The notes beneath the pieces were generated by a model. That model was not told where the DNA came from. It saw nothing but the letters and a program-made list of their open reading frames with translations, and made no database searches. Source: Euonymus europaeus (Eukaryota > Streptophyta > Magnoliopsida > Celastrales > Celastraceae). Taken from it: 64,000 bases of DNA. The stretch is taken from positions 22,571,001-22,635,000 of the forward strand of contig OY756966.1 in NCBI GenBank assembly GCA_963580455.1, written 5' to 3'. Within the stretch, counting starts at the first letter, position 1. The number at the start of each line of letters is the position of its first letter. Positions 21,885 through 33,570 of the stretch are shown here, piece by piece. Made by a program: the position numbers and the translations under genes.

Positions 21885-24800
21885 TTCGCACTTTTCGATT
21901 TCTGTTTTGCTGTCTGAAAGGCCTGCCTTTTTTGTTTCTTCATGGCTTCCTTTTCAGCCTGTTAACAACAAATTAATGCAGGGTTTTGGCTCAAACAACG
22001 CCGTAGATCATGCAGTTCCCATGATGTTTCAGCGCAATAATCACAAGGACGAAGCTTACCTTTGACATTTTGGATTTGGCTTTGACTTTGGGAGCCTTTT
22101 CCTCAAGTTCTGCTTCACGTTCAAGCTCTCTTTCCCTTGCATCCAGGTTCTTCTCTAAATAATACTGTGATTATGAAATTCCAATGTGTTAGAGAACGGA
22201 ATGATGCAGATTTTTGCACAGCACTGTATGTACCAAGATTAGTAATAGAGTAATCATCCTCTACTGTTCAGTAGACAGGACACCTGCATAGCTTAACCAT
22301 AACTTCCCAGATTCCCCTTAAGTACTTTCGTTTTTTCATAAATTGATAATTTTTCAAAGATTTGTAGTAAACGCCTGAAGATGCATCAGTAACTTCGAAA
22401 AGGTCTAGTGGGAGAAAAAAAGGGCAAGATAGCCACACATACATTGTAGTCGCCTGAATAATCCTGGAAATTGCAGTCTTTAATCTCTACCACTCTATTA
22501 ACTATTTGCCTTATGAAGTATCGATCATGAGAAACAGTGATGACGGTGCCTGTGTATTCCGATATAGCCTCCTGATAGAAAAAACAGACTTTGAAGAATG
22601 ATTACATTGGTAATAAAACTATGTTGTTCTACAATATGTACCTCAAGCATCTCTTTTGAAGGTATATCCAAGTGATTTGTTGGTTCATCCAAAACTAGCA
22701 GAGTAGATGGCTTCACCATGAACTTGCAAAAAGCAAGGCGTGCCTGAAAGAAAGGGAAGAAAACACCTAGTTAATGCCTCGTCGATGAAATATGCAAGGC
22801 GAAAACCATCACTCACGAAAAACAGTGTTTTTCATGAGTTCATCAAGAAGACGCAAGCCATTATTGACACAGAAATAGAATAAAAAGGTATAATGCGCCA
22901 AAAGAAGAGAGTTAGAATCTAAATTGTAACCCCAAATAAAATCGGCTAAAAAGGATTCTACAATTAAGAGAGGAATTAACACTCACATTTCTTAATTGCA
23001 TTTCCATAAATAATTCATCATATAATTTACAGAACATTTAGAAAACTACTCAGCTGATCGACTATTGTTCAAGCAGTGATAGTCAGGGCATAACTGACAG
23101 TGTTATCTACATGCATGCTACATATCTAGGAGGACTATAGAAGTGGCTTTAGATAAATAAATAAAAAATTACAGCAAGAGGCAAAATATTTATTTTGCAG
23201 ACCAATCAAAGCTACGTGAAGTTCAATTTGAAGAGAAGAATACAAGAAAATCCAAATTACCTTCTCACCACCACTCAAGAAGGAAACCTTCCTTTCTAAC
23301 ATATCTGATTTGAAATTACAACGTCCAAGTAGTCCCTTTATATCATCAATTCTCCAGTCTTCTGCAACTTCTGCTACTGTCTCAACCACGGTTTTATCCA
23401 AATCAAGAGCCTCAGCCTAAAAGGAAATCAATTTACTCACGGGCATGGAGTAAAAACAGCATAGTATACAACTCATTAAGTTAAACTCACCTGATTCTGC
23501 TCGAAATAATTTGGTAGGACATTATGCTCCCCAAGCAGAACTTCACCTTGTTTTGGCTTCTCCAATCCCATTATCAGCTTCAGTAAAGTACTCTTTCCAC
23601 ACCCATTTGGGCCAATGATGGCTAGCTTCTCCCCCCTTTCAATTGTCAGATTTGCCTTCCTAAATAAAACCTGTAACATAATTCTACTAGAAGTCACAAA
23701 CAGCATTAAATCAAAACTCCATGTTACAGTACCTCTCTATTCAGCAATATGAACTCACTTTATCCTCATAGCCATATTCTAGATTTTTAACCATCACTAC
23801 TGATCTTCCGCTTCTTCCACGTTCGGGAAACCTAATTTTCATTTGTTTTCGTTGAAACGGCTTCTCTATCTGATCCTCCTCTTGAAGTCTCCCCAGCTTC
23901 TGTTACTTATAAAAAAAAGAGGAGAATTTCAGAAAAATGCTACATGATGAATTGATAAAGCCAAGGAAAGAAGATAAAGATTACATGTAGCAAAAAACTT
24001 ATCATGCTGACAAACACACAATTCACGTGCATGCAAATACTTAAGATTCTCATCCATACGCATCGATACTGAAAAGTCTGAAACTATTCACCGGCTAAAA
24101 ATAGCAACAAAATATTTTTAAAATTCCCAGACAGGAAAGATTAACATTGTACAGAATATGACAATATGTGTTTCAGAACATCATGGCTAATAAGCTGCAT
24201 GCAGGGTAGATTTTAGCGTACCTTTTCAGCAGACGAAGCACGTCCAGAGTTTGCTCCTGCACCTAACCTGTTTATTAAACCTCTTGTCTGTCCAATTTCC
24301 TTTTGCTGCTTCGCCCATGCAGCATTCTGGGCTTCAATCCAGGCTGCCTTTGAAATGATATACTGCGAGTAGTTTCCCTCAAATGTCCTGGACATACCCA
24401 TATCCGTTTCAACAATTTTTGTACATAGCTGGTCAAGAAATGCCCTATCATGAGATATAAGGACCATGGGCACATCTTGGTTTTTGAGGTAACCCTCAAG
24501 CCATTCGATTGTGTCAAGGTCAAGATGATTTGTGGGCTCATCCAGAAGCAACAAATCAGGATCCTGAAGACAAAAGTTCATGTCAAGTACTAGAGAGTCA
24601 TGCTCAAAGATTCCAGTCAATGTGATAAAAGTACACTCCTAGGTACTAAGCATTAGTGCTATCACAAGCCAGAAATATCACATAAAACTACTTAACAACA
24701 AGAGCAAAGACCTAACTCGATAGAGTGCATTTGGGACAGCAATTGCATCTAAAGCCATCTATTTTCATGATAAAGGCAAGCACCATTAAGATATCACAAT

Positions 24801-26184
24801 TGCATAAATGAGGGCATATTTATTTTTTCAGAAATGAAGCAAAAGTAATCCAATGGCAATTGTCATGCAGTTTTATTTTACATCACCAAACGCCAAACTA
24901 CAACAACATCACACTGCTTATAAATACATACAATTTACTTCAGTCTTCGAAATCCAATCATGGCCCCAAACAAATAATAAGACTGAGTTCCACACTACTC
25001 TCCACTATTTTCCAATTGTTCTTACTTTTTAAGAAAAGCCAGTTGTAGTACGCAAAACAAGCAATGGAAAACTCCATAAATGACAATTAAAGCATGAGGG
25101 GGAATATAAAAAGAACTAATCCGAACTAATTCAACTACACACCAGTATAGTCTTATATATCTGTAATAAGCACAATTCAATAATCATTGTCACTTCAATT
25201 CCTTAGCAATGAACTAGAGATGCAATATATATCCGGGCCACAAAACATCACAAAGCAACACACCAACGAATGAATATATAAAAATAATCACGGTACCTGC
25301 AGCAGAATCTTCCCAAGCGATATCCGCATCTGCCACCCACTACTAAATGATGCAACCAGCCTATCTGCATCCTCAGGAGTGAATCCAAGCTCTGGCATCA
25401 ACTTACTGACTTTTGCATCAACTGCATCCAAGTCCACGGCCTGCGCTCTCCCCTGCATCAAATCAAATTCGTCCAGCAGCCTACCCATCAACTCCAAGTC
25501 CTCCACAGAGCCTTCTATCGCCTTCTGCACTTTCTCCAACTTCCCAGCAATCTCCATCTCCTCCTTGAACGCACTAGTGAACTCCTCCCTCACAGTCCTG
25601 CTCAATGACACCTCGAATTCTTGGTTCAGAAACGCAATTTTCATATTAGGTTTGGCCTTGATTACGTTCCCCGAATCCGGCTCTTCCTGTCCAGTGATAA
25701 TTCTCAACTGAGTCGTTTTGCCCGCACCATTCACCCCCACTAACCCAACCTTCTCGCCCTTCTTAACTTCCCATGTAACGTCTTTCAATAAAGTGACACC
25801 CTTGTAGCTTTTGCTGATATTTTCAAGCTTGACCCCAGACGAAATGCTCGACGAGGATTTCTTGTTCTTGCAACGGTTCTTCTCAAATTCCTCTGCAGAA
25901 TTGTCAGAAAAAAGGGATTCGATCTCAGCTCTGGCATCAGCCTCTGCTGTTTCGAGGGTAACAGTAGACGATTGTGCTGTAATTCTGGAGCTTCTTCTTC
26001 GAGGATTAAAGTTAGAGACTTTGAGCAAATTGTGTTTTTTCGAGATGGAATTTGCCGTCACAGGGACCGAATTCGGCTTGCGATGATGTCGAAATACAGG
26101 CTTCTGAACATCCAAGAACGACGATGAGCCGGTGAAGAAGGTGGAGCGAAGTTCCAGGCGGCAGAACTTGGTGCATAATCCCAT
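21863..26184 (-). CDS. ABCF5: ABC transporter F family member 5-like, plastid-type, nine exons
   Basis: Exons on the minus strand are 26184-25297, 24563-24222, 23899-23759, 23670-23491, 23416-23261, 22743-22642, 22571-22443, 22164-22060 and 21958-21863, all phase 0 with GT-AG introns, giving 712 residues. ABCF proteins have two ATPase domains and no membrane domain; they bind ribosomes in translation control. The first about 70 residues are Ser/Arg-rich without acidic residues, like a chloroplast transit peptide. Domain 1 has Walker A GVNGAGKT (150-157), signature FSSGWQMR (280-287) and Walker [13 protein letters not shown]. Domain 2 has GPNGCGKST (477-485), LSGGEK (564-569) and [12 protein letters not shown], with a Lys-rich C-terminal tail. 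The plant ABCF5 group (about 690 residues) has the same layout. The first signature reads SSGW where I expect SGGW. All other key motifs are intact, so it is probably functional. Confidence 0.93.
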
Positions 26185-27741
26185 GTTTAATGGAAGGGAA
26201 ACGGATGAGAAAGTGAGAAAGTTTGGGAACTTCGTTTACGAAAAGACCGACGAAAATTAAGAGGATGAGAAAGAGAGAGAGCTCTTCCCAGAGACTCGCG
26301 CTCAGTAATTTACCTAGCAGAGAGAATGGAACAGTGAACACTCCCAGGCATCAGCTCCTCCAGAAAATGTGAGCGCAATGGGCGACCACGCAGGCACGCA
26401 GTCGCAGAGCATATTTATTAATTTTAATTTTAATAAATATTTTAAATGACTCAAAATTTATTTTATAAAAAAATAATTTATTTTTAAAGTATGTGAACAA
26501 ATACATGTACAAGTATAACGCGGCTTAAACCATCCTGAGAAAATACTCTTTAATAGATTCTTTTAATTAAGTATATATTTTAATAAATTTATAATCAATC
26601 ACTTTAAATTATTTAAATAATTATTTTTTATTAAATTAAATTCAATATATTTTACTACTACTATAATAATATCAAATTTTACTATATTAAATAATAATCA
26701 AATGATATTAATATTTATTATTTTTATTATTTGACATTAATACATAATTTATGTGGCACTTGATTTGTGTGGTCGCAAATCATTAATAATTTTAATTTTT
26801 AATATATGATAAAGTATTTTATTTAGATTGGTCAAAGCACAGTTAATACAATCTCTCAAATCCACTTTTTTTTCTTCAATTGGTATACAGCAAAAATTTA
26901 TTTTTTAAAAAAATACCCAATCGCTCCATTGGAAGTCCAATTGCACTGTAACAAGGCTGAACTTTACAGGTTAACTTATTGTCATTGCTATGGCTCAAAT
27001 GTCTAAAAAAAAAAAAAACGCTTACAATGCAGTGTGTATAGAGCGATTGATGAAGATGGTCTTATGAAATCGAGTAACTTGGATTAACGAATTGAAACTT
27101 ATATAATTTTGAATTTTTAATTAAAAAAACATAGTTAAGCTTGATTTAAAATTATAATATTATTTTTGTTAAATAAACTTGTGGTTTTGGCCGGGTGGGG
27201 ATAACTCCCATGACAAAACAAAGTGCTTGTGGATGTTGTGGTGCATACATTCTACAACTCAAAATTTCATCAACCAATATTAATCTCCTTTACTTCCACG
27301 TGTAACCCAACAAATGAATTTCCACTCACCACGTGTCCTCCAAATATTGCATGCGTAATGTACATGGGCCGCGCTAACACCCCAAAAATTGCGTTTCATA
27401 CGGGCTTATACAACATAATTGGGCTCCAAAGTGTACTTGCAGTTACATGGGCCTATTCCAAAACGGAATTGGGCCCAAAAATTACATTCTTTGATAGAGG
27501 CATGGGGGAGGGGATACGTTTATTACCACCCAATGTTGAAATTATGAAAAAAAAATGAATCACTATATTATAAAAAAAATGAAAAAATTATGAGTAAATG
27601 GTAATCAGCACTTGCAGATTTTTCTTTATCAGTACTCGACTCTGTATTGACCAACCTTTGAGCATTTTGCCTTCAAATAAGAGTCATTTGATCAATAAAA
27701 AATGTGGTATATGATTCGTTCTGGTTTTCATGTTGACACCT
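26185..27741. other. 5' flank of the ABCF5-like gene and intergenic DNA
   Basis: The first about 160 bases contain GA-rich 5'-UTR-like sequence on the minus strand. The remainder is very AT-rich. An open frame near 27223-27558 is unlike any family I know and lies in a GC-richer patch (27290-27500). Nothing else is supported. Confidence 0.4.
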
Positions 27742-27753
27742 CCTCTGATACCA
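27742..27753 (-). promoter_or_regulatory. Primer binding site, complementary to initiator tRNA-Met
   Basis: On the minus strand TGGTATCAGAGG sits two bases after ...TTTCA. TGGTATCAGAG is the usual plant LTR-retrotransposon primer site for initiator tRNA-Met, and the CA plus short spacer is the usual end of a 5' LTR. This fixes orientation as minus. Confidence 0.5.
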
Positions 27754-27755
27754 CT

Positions 27756-28600
27756 TGAAAGTTCGGTGTTTCTTACCAAGATCGTTAGTCAACAAATATG
27801 GAAATTAAATGCGGAAAATAAAAATAAATCAGAACACCACGATTTTAACAAGGAAATCTTACTGGGAAAAATCTCGAGTCTATGAGCGACCAACCTGAAG
27901 AAACAATTCATTAATCATAAATGAAGATTGCAACCCTATCTTTAACCAAAAGACATCGCTCGTACATCACATTCATTTAGTGAATGTTTCTCCTCCACAC
28001 TCAACCCACTTAGGTAAAGTTCGCTTTTGGCGCCTCCAAAAGACTTCACGAACAAGGCATCACTCATTCTCACAACGAACACAAATAAACTATGAAACTC
28101 TTTCTCAAGCTAATCTCTCAATTTACATGAATAATCTCACCATTACAAAGATAATATGAGAGAATAAAACAATGACCGAAGCTCAAATATTCGTGAATTA
28201 AGCGTTGCTTCCGGTAACTCTTCAATTATTGTCTTGCACTTTATATAGGACAAAAGTCACACCATGATAAGAATTCTTTCTTAACTACTGTAAAGCAACA
28301 TGAGATAAAACAAAACACTACAAAGAGAGTTTGATAGACATGCACCACTTTAAATCCCACTAGAATACACTTAAACAAAACCATATATTTATCTCTTTGT
28401 AAAGACCTATGAGTATATGACACATATCATATTAAAACAAAACCCACACACACTTTACATTAAAACCCAATATTAAAGCTCATGATTTAAGTAAGAAGTT
28501 ATAGTCCACGCAGGCTACCAAAGTAGGCTACTACACCACTGCAGTAAATTACTTCAGTGCACATACTCACCCAATAGTCAAGATTGAATATATCTCACAA
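27756..28600 (-). mobile_element. LTR of a decayed retrotransposon (Copia-like primer type)
   Basis: Read on the minus strand, the stretch ends ...GAACTTTCA directly before the initiator-Met primer site. It contains CTATATAAAGTG near 28236-28248, in the place of an LTR TATA box, about 490 bases from the LTR end. The distal limit near 28600 is a guess: no TG...CA pair or target duplication could be fixed. Internal coding sequence is not recognisable below 27740, so it is probably a truncated copy. The primer type is most common in Copia elements but is not exclusive to them. Confidence 0.4.
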
Positions 28601-28641
28601 TTGTCAATCAATTTTTTTTTCTTTAAATTAAAAAACCAACA

Positions 28642-28642
<1 letters not shown>

Positions 28643-28689
<47 letters not shown>

Positions 28690-28690
28690 A
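28643..28690. repeat. (TA)n microsatellite with TG extension
   Basis: About 19 TA units followed by TGTGTGTGTA. It lies just outside the left boundary of segmental copy A and may mark the breakpoint region. Confidence 0.95.
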
Positions 28691-28740
28691 TTATTTACAC
28701 ACTTTCAATATCTATATATGTGTGTATATATGTATTGATC

Positions 28741-29728
28741 GTTAAAGGTTGCTGAGATGATTTTTTTACATAAATTTAAAAAAAAAGTGTAAAAGATGAC
28801 TTGGATTTTAACAAAGACAAACATTAAAATGAAAACCTAAATTGCTTATGTGCACGCAACCCCCAATCTCTTCACTGCAACGGCGGCAAGCAATTTCAAC
28901 CATTCAATGGCCACTTGCTTTTACAGGTTCCCCAAATCGCCACCAACTTCCTTCTTCATGAAGCTCCCCTTCTCATTCTCGCACTCCAACACAACCCGTC
29001 TAAGAAACCTATCGGAGTGGTTGATTGTAGAGGTCACCTACACTACTTGCTCCGAATTGACGTAACCTATCACGAACCACAAAGAATCAGCAACATAAAC
29101 GAAAGGAGAAAGGGAGAAAAAGAGGAATTGGACAATTGAATCCGTGAAGATTTGGCAAAGGTTGATTGAATTCGACGATCTCCGACATAACACATCATTG
29201 TTGAAGCAAAGTAAGCAGTCTACGGTACCTTAAAACAAATGGTCTCTAGAGCTAGAACATCCTGTTGCGGTTAAACAAGACACAATCGCAGCCGCAACTT
29301 TCATTGACAAAGATCGACAACTGATCTCGATCGAATAACACATACAAGATAGGTAGCAGTTGTTTCGTTGGAATGTTCCGTGACTCTTCTTGATAGTTTT
29401 CGTTCGATAAGACCAACAAAAATGGATGGCCGACACATGCAATGACGACAATCGGAGATACAAGGTTGTCTTGGAGAAGAAGACCCATTAATCATTAATT
29501 TTAGATATTTTAAAATCAAATTTAAAAGCATGACACATGTCGTTGTTTTATTGGTCAAAACCATGTCAGCAAACTAATGGTCAAGTCAGTGTTTTTGTGA
29601 CATAATTTGGTCACAAGGGCTAACATGACCCATATTGAAAAGTTGGAAGGTTTCTTTGGCAAAAAAAAAGTTGAGGGCCCAAATTGACCCAAAAATGAAA
29701 GTTCAGGGGCTAATCTGATACTTCTCTC
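28741..29728. mobile_element. Left-truncated non-autonomous MULE-like element (copy A)
   Basis: Corresponds to the full element at 49869-51024 in copy B. The right end (...GATACTTCTCTC followed by AACATACAA) is kept, while about 120 bases of the left arm are missing because the segmental duplication starts inside it. Internal sequence 28850-29140 is GC-richer and open in two frames. It is the same captured-looking segment as in copy B. Confidence 0.6.
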
Positions 29729-29737
29729 AACATACAA

Positions 29738-30681
29738 AGATGGTAATTAGTATAAGATTAATAAGCTAGTAAATTAATGGTTTTAAGGTCCTTGAGTTTT
29801 CGATATAGATTTAGAGTTCAGTAGCTAAGACTAACATGGTACCATTAATATTTTAGAATATTAATAGTGCTTGAGGTCATAAACTTTTAGGTATCGTGAT
29901 ACGATTTAGTATCTAAACTCCAGAAATCCTCAAAGAAATCCTTTCTAAAGATCCCACTCAGACTCATATGAAAGGACCCTCGAACTCAATTAAACAATTA
30001 TAAACTGTGAATTTTTCATTCCTACAAATGTGAACTCGAAATTGGGTATATTTTATCCCTAAAAAAACCTTCAACTAACTTAGACGTTGGAGTGTCTTCG
30101 TGGAGACACTTTAGCTCACGTTTTCTCCTTGTAAATTATAGATCACTATAGCATGGTTAACAAGTCACTTCTCGACTATTTGATGTGTCAGCAAAACCAA
30201 GACAATTTCTAACGTCTCACAATTTATTTGTGTAATATATTAGGTATAGGAATTAATAGAGTTTGTTAGAGAAATCTATCACTAAAAGACTAATTATAAT
30301 AACATTTTATTAGTTAATAAAACACATAGATGATGATTAATGTAATAAAACAAAATGTTTAATGTTAAAATTAAATAACGAATCTTAACTAGTTCAATTC
30401 ACGAGTAAAATCGTATCCAATCTTGATTCCGAATTTGAGCCTCACCATTTCTCGTTATTCAAAAAATAAATAAATTATTAGGATCAAATAAGTAAATAAA
30501 AATTTGACGACGAGTAAAATGATAACAATCAATTCTAATTATTTTATTTTTTCTTAAATTATTATTATAAGAAACAGTCAATAGTCGCACAAAAAATCGA
30601 GAAGCGGAGAGATGGGGAAAAAATAGTGGGAGGCGTCCTTCAACAGTCGATCTCCGCTTTTGCAGTATTCAGTCTTACACG
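29738..30681. other. Non-coding part of copy A upstream of the BED/hAT gene
   Basis: AT-rich, no gene. The last about 80 bases (30600-30681) are GC-richer and may be promoter and 5' UTR of a putative first exon. Confidence 0.4.
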
Positions 30682-30709
30682 ATGAAAAGAGAGATCGAGG
30701 ACGATGAAG
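30682..30709 (+). CDS. Putative first coding exon MKREIEDDE of the BED/hAT-derived gene
   Basis: ATG and nine codons end in GAAG followed by GTCGA, a possible donor in phase 1. Joined to the acceptor before 33311 or 35485 (both ...CAG|GC) it would complete a Gly codon and continue in frame as GNHYPW... or GEHYRW.... The exon is kept in copy B (51991-52018, with one replacement and a better donor, GTATTG). There is no transcript evidence. The alternative is that the gene starts at its own ATG at 35466. Confidence 0.3.
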
Positions 30710-33310
30710 GTCGAATAATAACCGGAACAGTCAAGAATCAGATCAACTATCCACCAAAAAGAATTCATTTCTGCATCTTTGTCGTCTAGGTTTGATTAAT
30801 GACATACTTTTGACGTCTATATTTTTATTTGATTTTGGTTTAAAAATCTATGACTGTGTAAGTATAAGAACCGATCGTTTTATTTTGGTTCATGCTTATG
30901 CCATTCTTGATGATTGATCTCGTTTCTGTTGGTATTGATCTGGTTTTGTTGGATTTAATTTTTCAAAATTTGAAGTGGTTGAACACTTAAATAATCAAGA
31001 AAAAGATATTATGTGATCCATTGATGTCGTATAACCCGTAGCTTCAGATCTGCTCTTGTTCTTCTGAGACATTTATTTAGGTAAAGGCAACTCAACAATA
31101 GAATGGAATTTTGAATAACTTCCATTGATTTTTCTGAAGTGATTGCTAAAATGAGTAACAAGGATCAATGCAAAGACGGATTCGAGATATGGCAACCCAA
31201 AAAAACAATAAGAAATTAACGAAGGTGTTTTCTTTACGTAACCCTGACGAAATTTGCTCCAGCTTTTATGTTGTCATCTTCCCAAACCGAATTTCCACCC
31301 TGAATATCTTCTGAACCCATATAAAGAATCCCCCACGTGTAGATATAGTGGAGCATTTCATCAAAACAGTACAGTCGCACAGACTGCCGCACAACCCTAA
31401 ATGCACCGTATTACTAAGTACCCTCTCGTAGAAGTAGTAGTAACAGAGCCTTAAGTGTTTTGCAACTAATGATTAATCCTGTTCTGTTAATTTAATGGCT
31501 TTAATTTTTCCGAGTTTAAAATTGTGTCTGAGCACCACATTAAGAATAGACTCATTGGATCTTATTTTCTAATTGGATTATTGAGCGCTCACTCGTAATT
31601 GCTATGGAGTCATGTTGCCTTTCTATCACGTTAATGAGAATTATATTCCAAGATAATTAAGTGGGAATCATGTTTCTATAAAATATTTACTAACGTGAGA
31701 GATTAGTTCAATATGCTGTGAGTGGGTTAGTAATTGGAGTAATCTGTGTACTGTTGTTCTAGCAACTAGATCATATATACGAATACATTTGCTATAGAAG
31801 GGGAAATAATGTAAGATATGTGCACAAGGAAGATCAATAATTATAGTGATGTTATCTATAAATAATTAATAATTAATAGGTCGTTTGCTTCATAGACAGC
31901 TGGTTCAGTTGTTCTTTGAACTTTGGTGTACCTCCCTCTTAACAATGTTCTTAAGTCTAAAAGTTTAGCCACTGTGTACCTCTGCTTTGCTCCAGCTTGG
32001 TGCCTCAATAAAATATTTCTATTTAAGAAATAAGAATAATTTGTTTTACTCGTGTTAAATTTGGCTTATTGTGGTCCATACACTCCCCCCTGATATGACC
32101 TAGTAAAAAGAGGAGAGGCTACCACATATTTGCGCGTGCAATTCATCCAAATTAGACGATGTGGGACATTTATCTCTTAAAAGTTAAAACTCATCTTCAC
32201 TTGTTATTTTGGACAAAAAAATATACTTAATGATACACACCATGCCAATTTTGAGGTTTAGATACACTACTTTTATGTTTGAATGTTTGGCTTTACAATC
32301 ATTTTAGTATGACAACAAATCTAATTAATTGATGGTTATTTCTGTATCACTGCTTCAAGTCATTTGCTTCAACAAAATAGCACATTGAGAGATTATGGAA
32401 CAGTGCTGATTGGTCTGTTGTTATAGACTTTGTTAGTCCCAATTGAATCGTTTTGTTTGAGTATTCTTTAAAGTTGGTTGAGAAAGTCAAAGTGTACAAG
32501 TTGTAAAAAAATTAATAAAATTCGATATGCTTACAATTTACTATCCTTAATATGCATACAATTTACACGGCACCTCAGTCATTATTAAAATTTGATTTAA
32601 CCATATATTAATCTAGTACATTAAACTTGATTGGTTTGGAAAATATTTTTGTGCCTTCATTTTCTGAACATTTTTTTTTTCGTTTTAGTTTCTTTAAAAT
32701 GCATGAAAATATACTTTGGTATGATGTAGGAACTTGTTTTGCCTGCAGAGGGGCTGTGCCCATCAAAGGCTGTGGTGTGCTCAGAAACCCAGCCCGGGAT
32801 GAGACAGTCCTAGCTTTACACACAGCCAGTACCCTCATCTTGAAGCTGGCTTCTACCTATTTTTTATAAAGAAAATTGTGAAAATGAAAATGTAAAATAA
32901 TTTCCTTTTTTCGTAATCTATTTTTTGAGAAAACAGTTAAGAAAACGAAGACTTAACACATTTTAGCATTTTTTTCATGGAAAAGAAAACACAAAAACGA
33001 AATACAAGAAACCTTGACTAGTAATGTGCTTATGCATATATATTGGGACGAGGGGAGCTGCAGTGACTACAGAACTACAGTGTCTAGTGGACTCTTTAAC
33101 CTTTTTATTGATCAAATTTTTAAAATTTTTCTGAGGTCTTCATAAGGTGGGAGTTGTAGTGTTTTAAACCAATGAATGTAATTACAGAGCCCTGTAATTC
33201 TTTTGCCTTCACAGGACCCCTTGTTCTGCATGTTGTATATGCACACAGGCCCCCTTGACCCTTCGTGTTGTATAATTGATCAACATTTCTTGTGACTTTG
33301 CACTTTTCAG
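30710..33310. other. Non-coding part of copy A between the putative first exon and the BED fragment
   Basis: Mostly AT-rich. Two features stand out. Near 31100-31200 a short conserved frame reads EVIAKM...DQCKDGF.IWQP and is kept in copy B (52380-52450). At 32728-32868 there is a sharp GC-rich island with CCCGGGATGAGACAGTCC. Neither could be assigned. Sequences near 31930-32010 resemble 34050-34150 further on. Confidence 0.35.
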
Positions 33311-33570
33311 GCAACCACTACCCTTGGAATATGGAAGGAACTGAGATCTTGATCAATGCCTATGACATCATAGTTGATAAACAAAAGAAGAGGGTTCAGT
33401 GCAACTACTGTGCAAAGGAAGTTAGTAGCTTCAACTATCTCTGGAGCCATTTAAGAGGAGTGAGAGGATACGTAAAACCTTTCATACAAGTTCCTGAAAA
33501 CATCAGGAAACTCTTTTGGAACGAAGTGAATGAGAGAAGGGTTTTACTCGTTCGTGCTTCTGCGGGTGCA
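33311..33570 (+). pseudogene. BED zinc-finger fragment, copy A (truncated paralogue)
   Basis: From acceptor TTTTCAG|GC the frame reads NHYPWNMEGTE, QCNYCAKEVSSFNYLWSHLRG and ...ENIRKLFWNEVNERR. It is the same BED-type finger (C-x2-C ... H) as the N-terminus of the full gene 2.2 kb downstream, about 70% alike by eye. After about 33570 similarity to the full gene stops, and the sequence instead resembles the region near 30715-30790, an older duplication junction. No DUF659 or dimerisation part follows. The frame runs on to a stop at 33679-33681, giving a possible BED-only peptide. It could be an alternative last exon or simply a relic. Confidence 0.55.

Noticed and set aside
25379..26086. Plus-strand open frames opposite ABCF5 exon 1
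   Set aside because: Antisense shadows of a well-supported coding exon.
27223..27558. 111-codon open frame
   Set aside because: Starts with a non-ATG codon, no family resemblance, and no supporting splice or promoter context.
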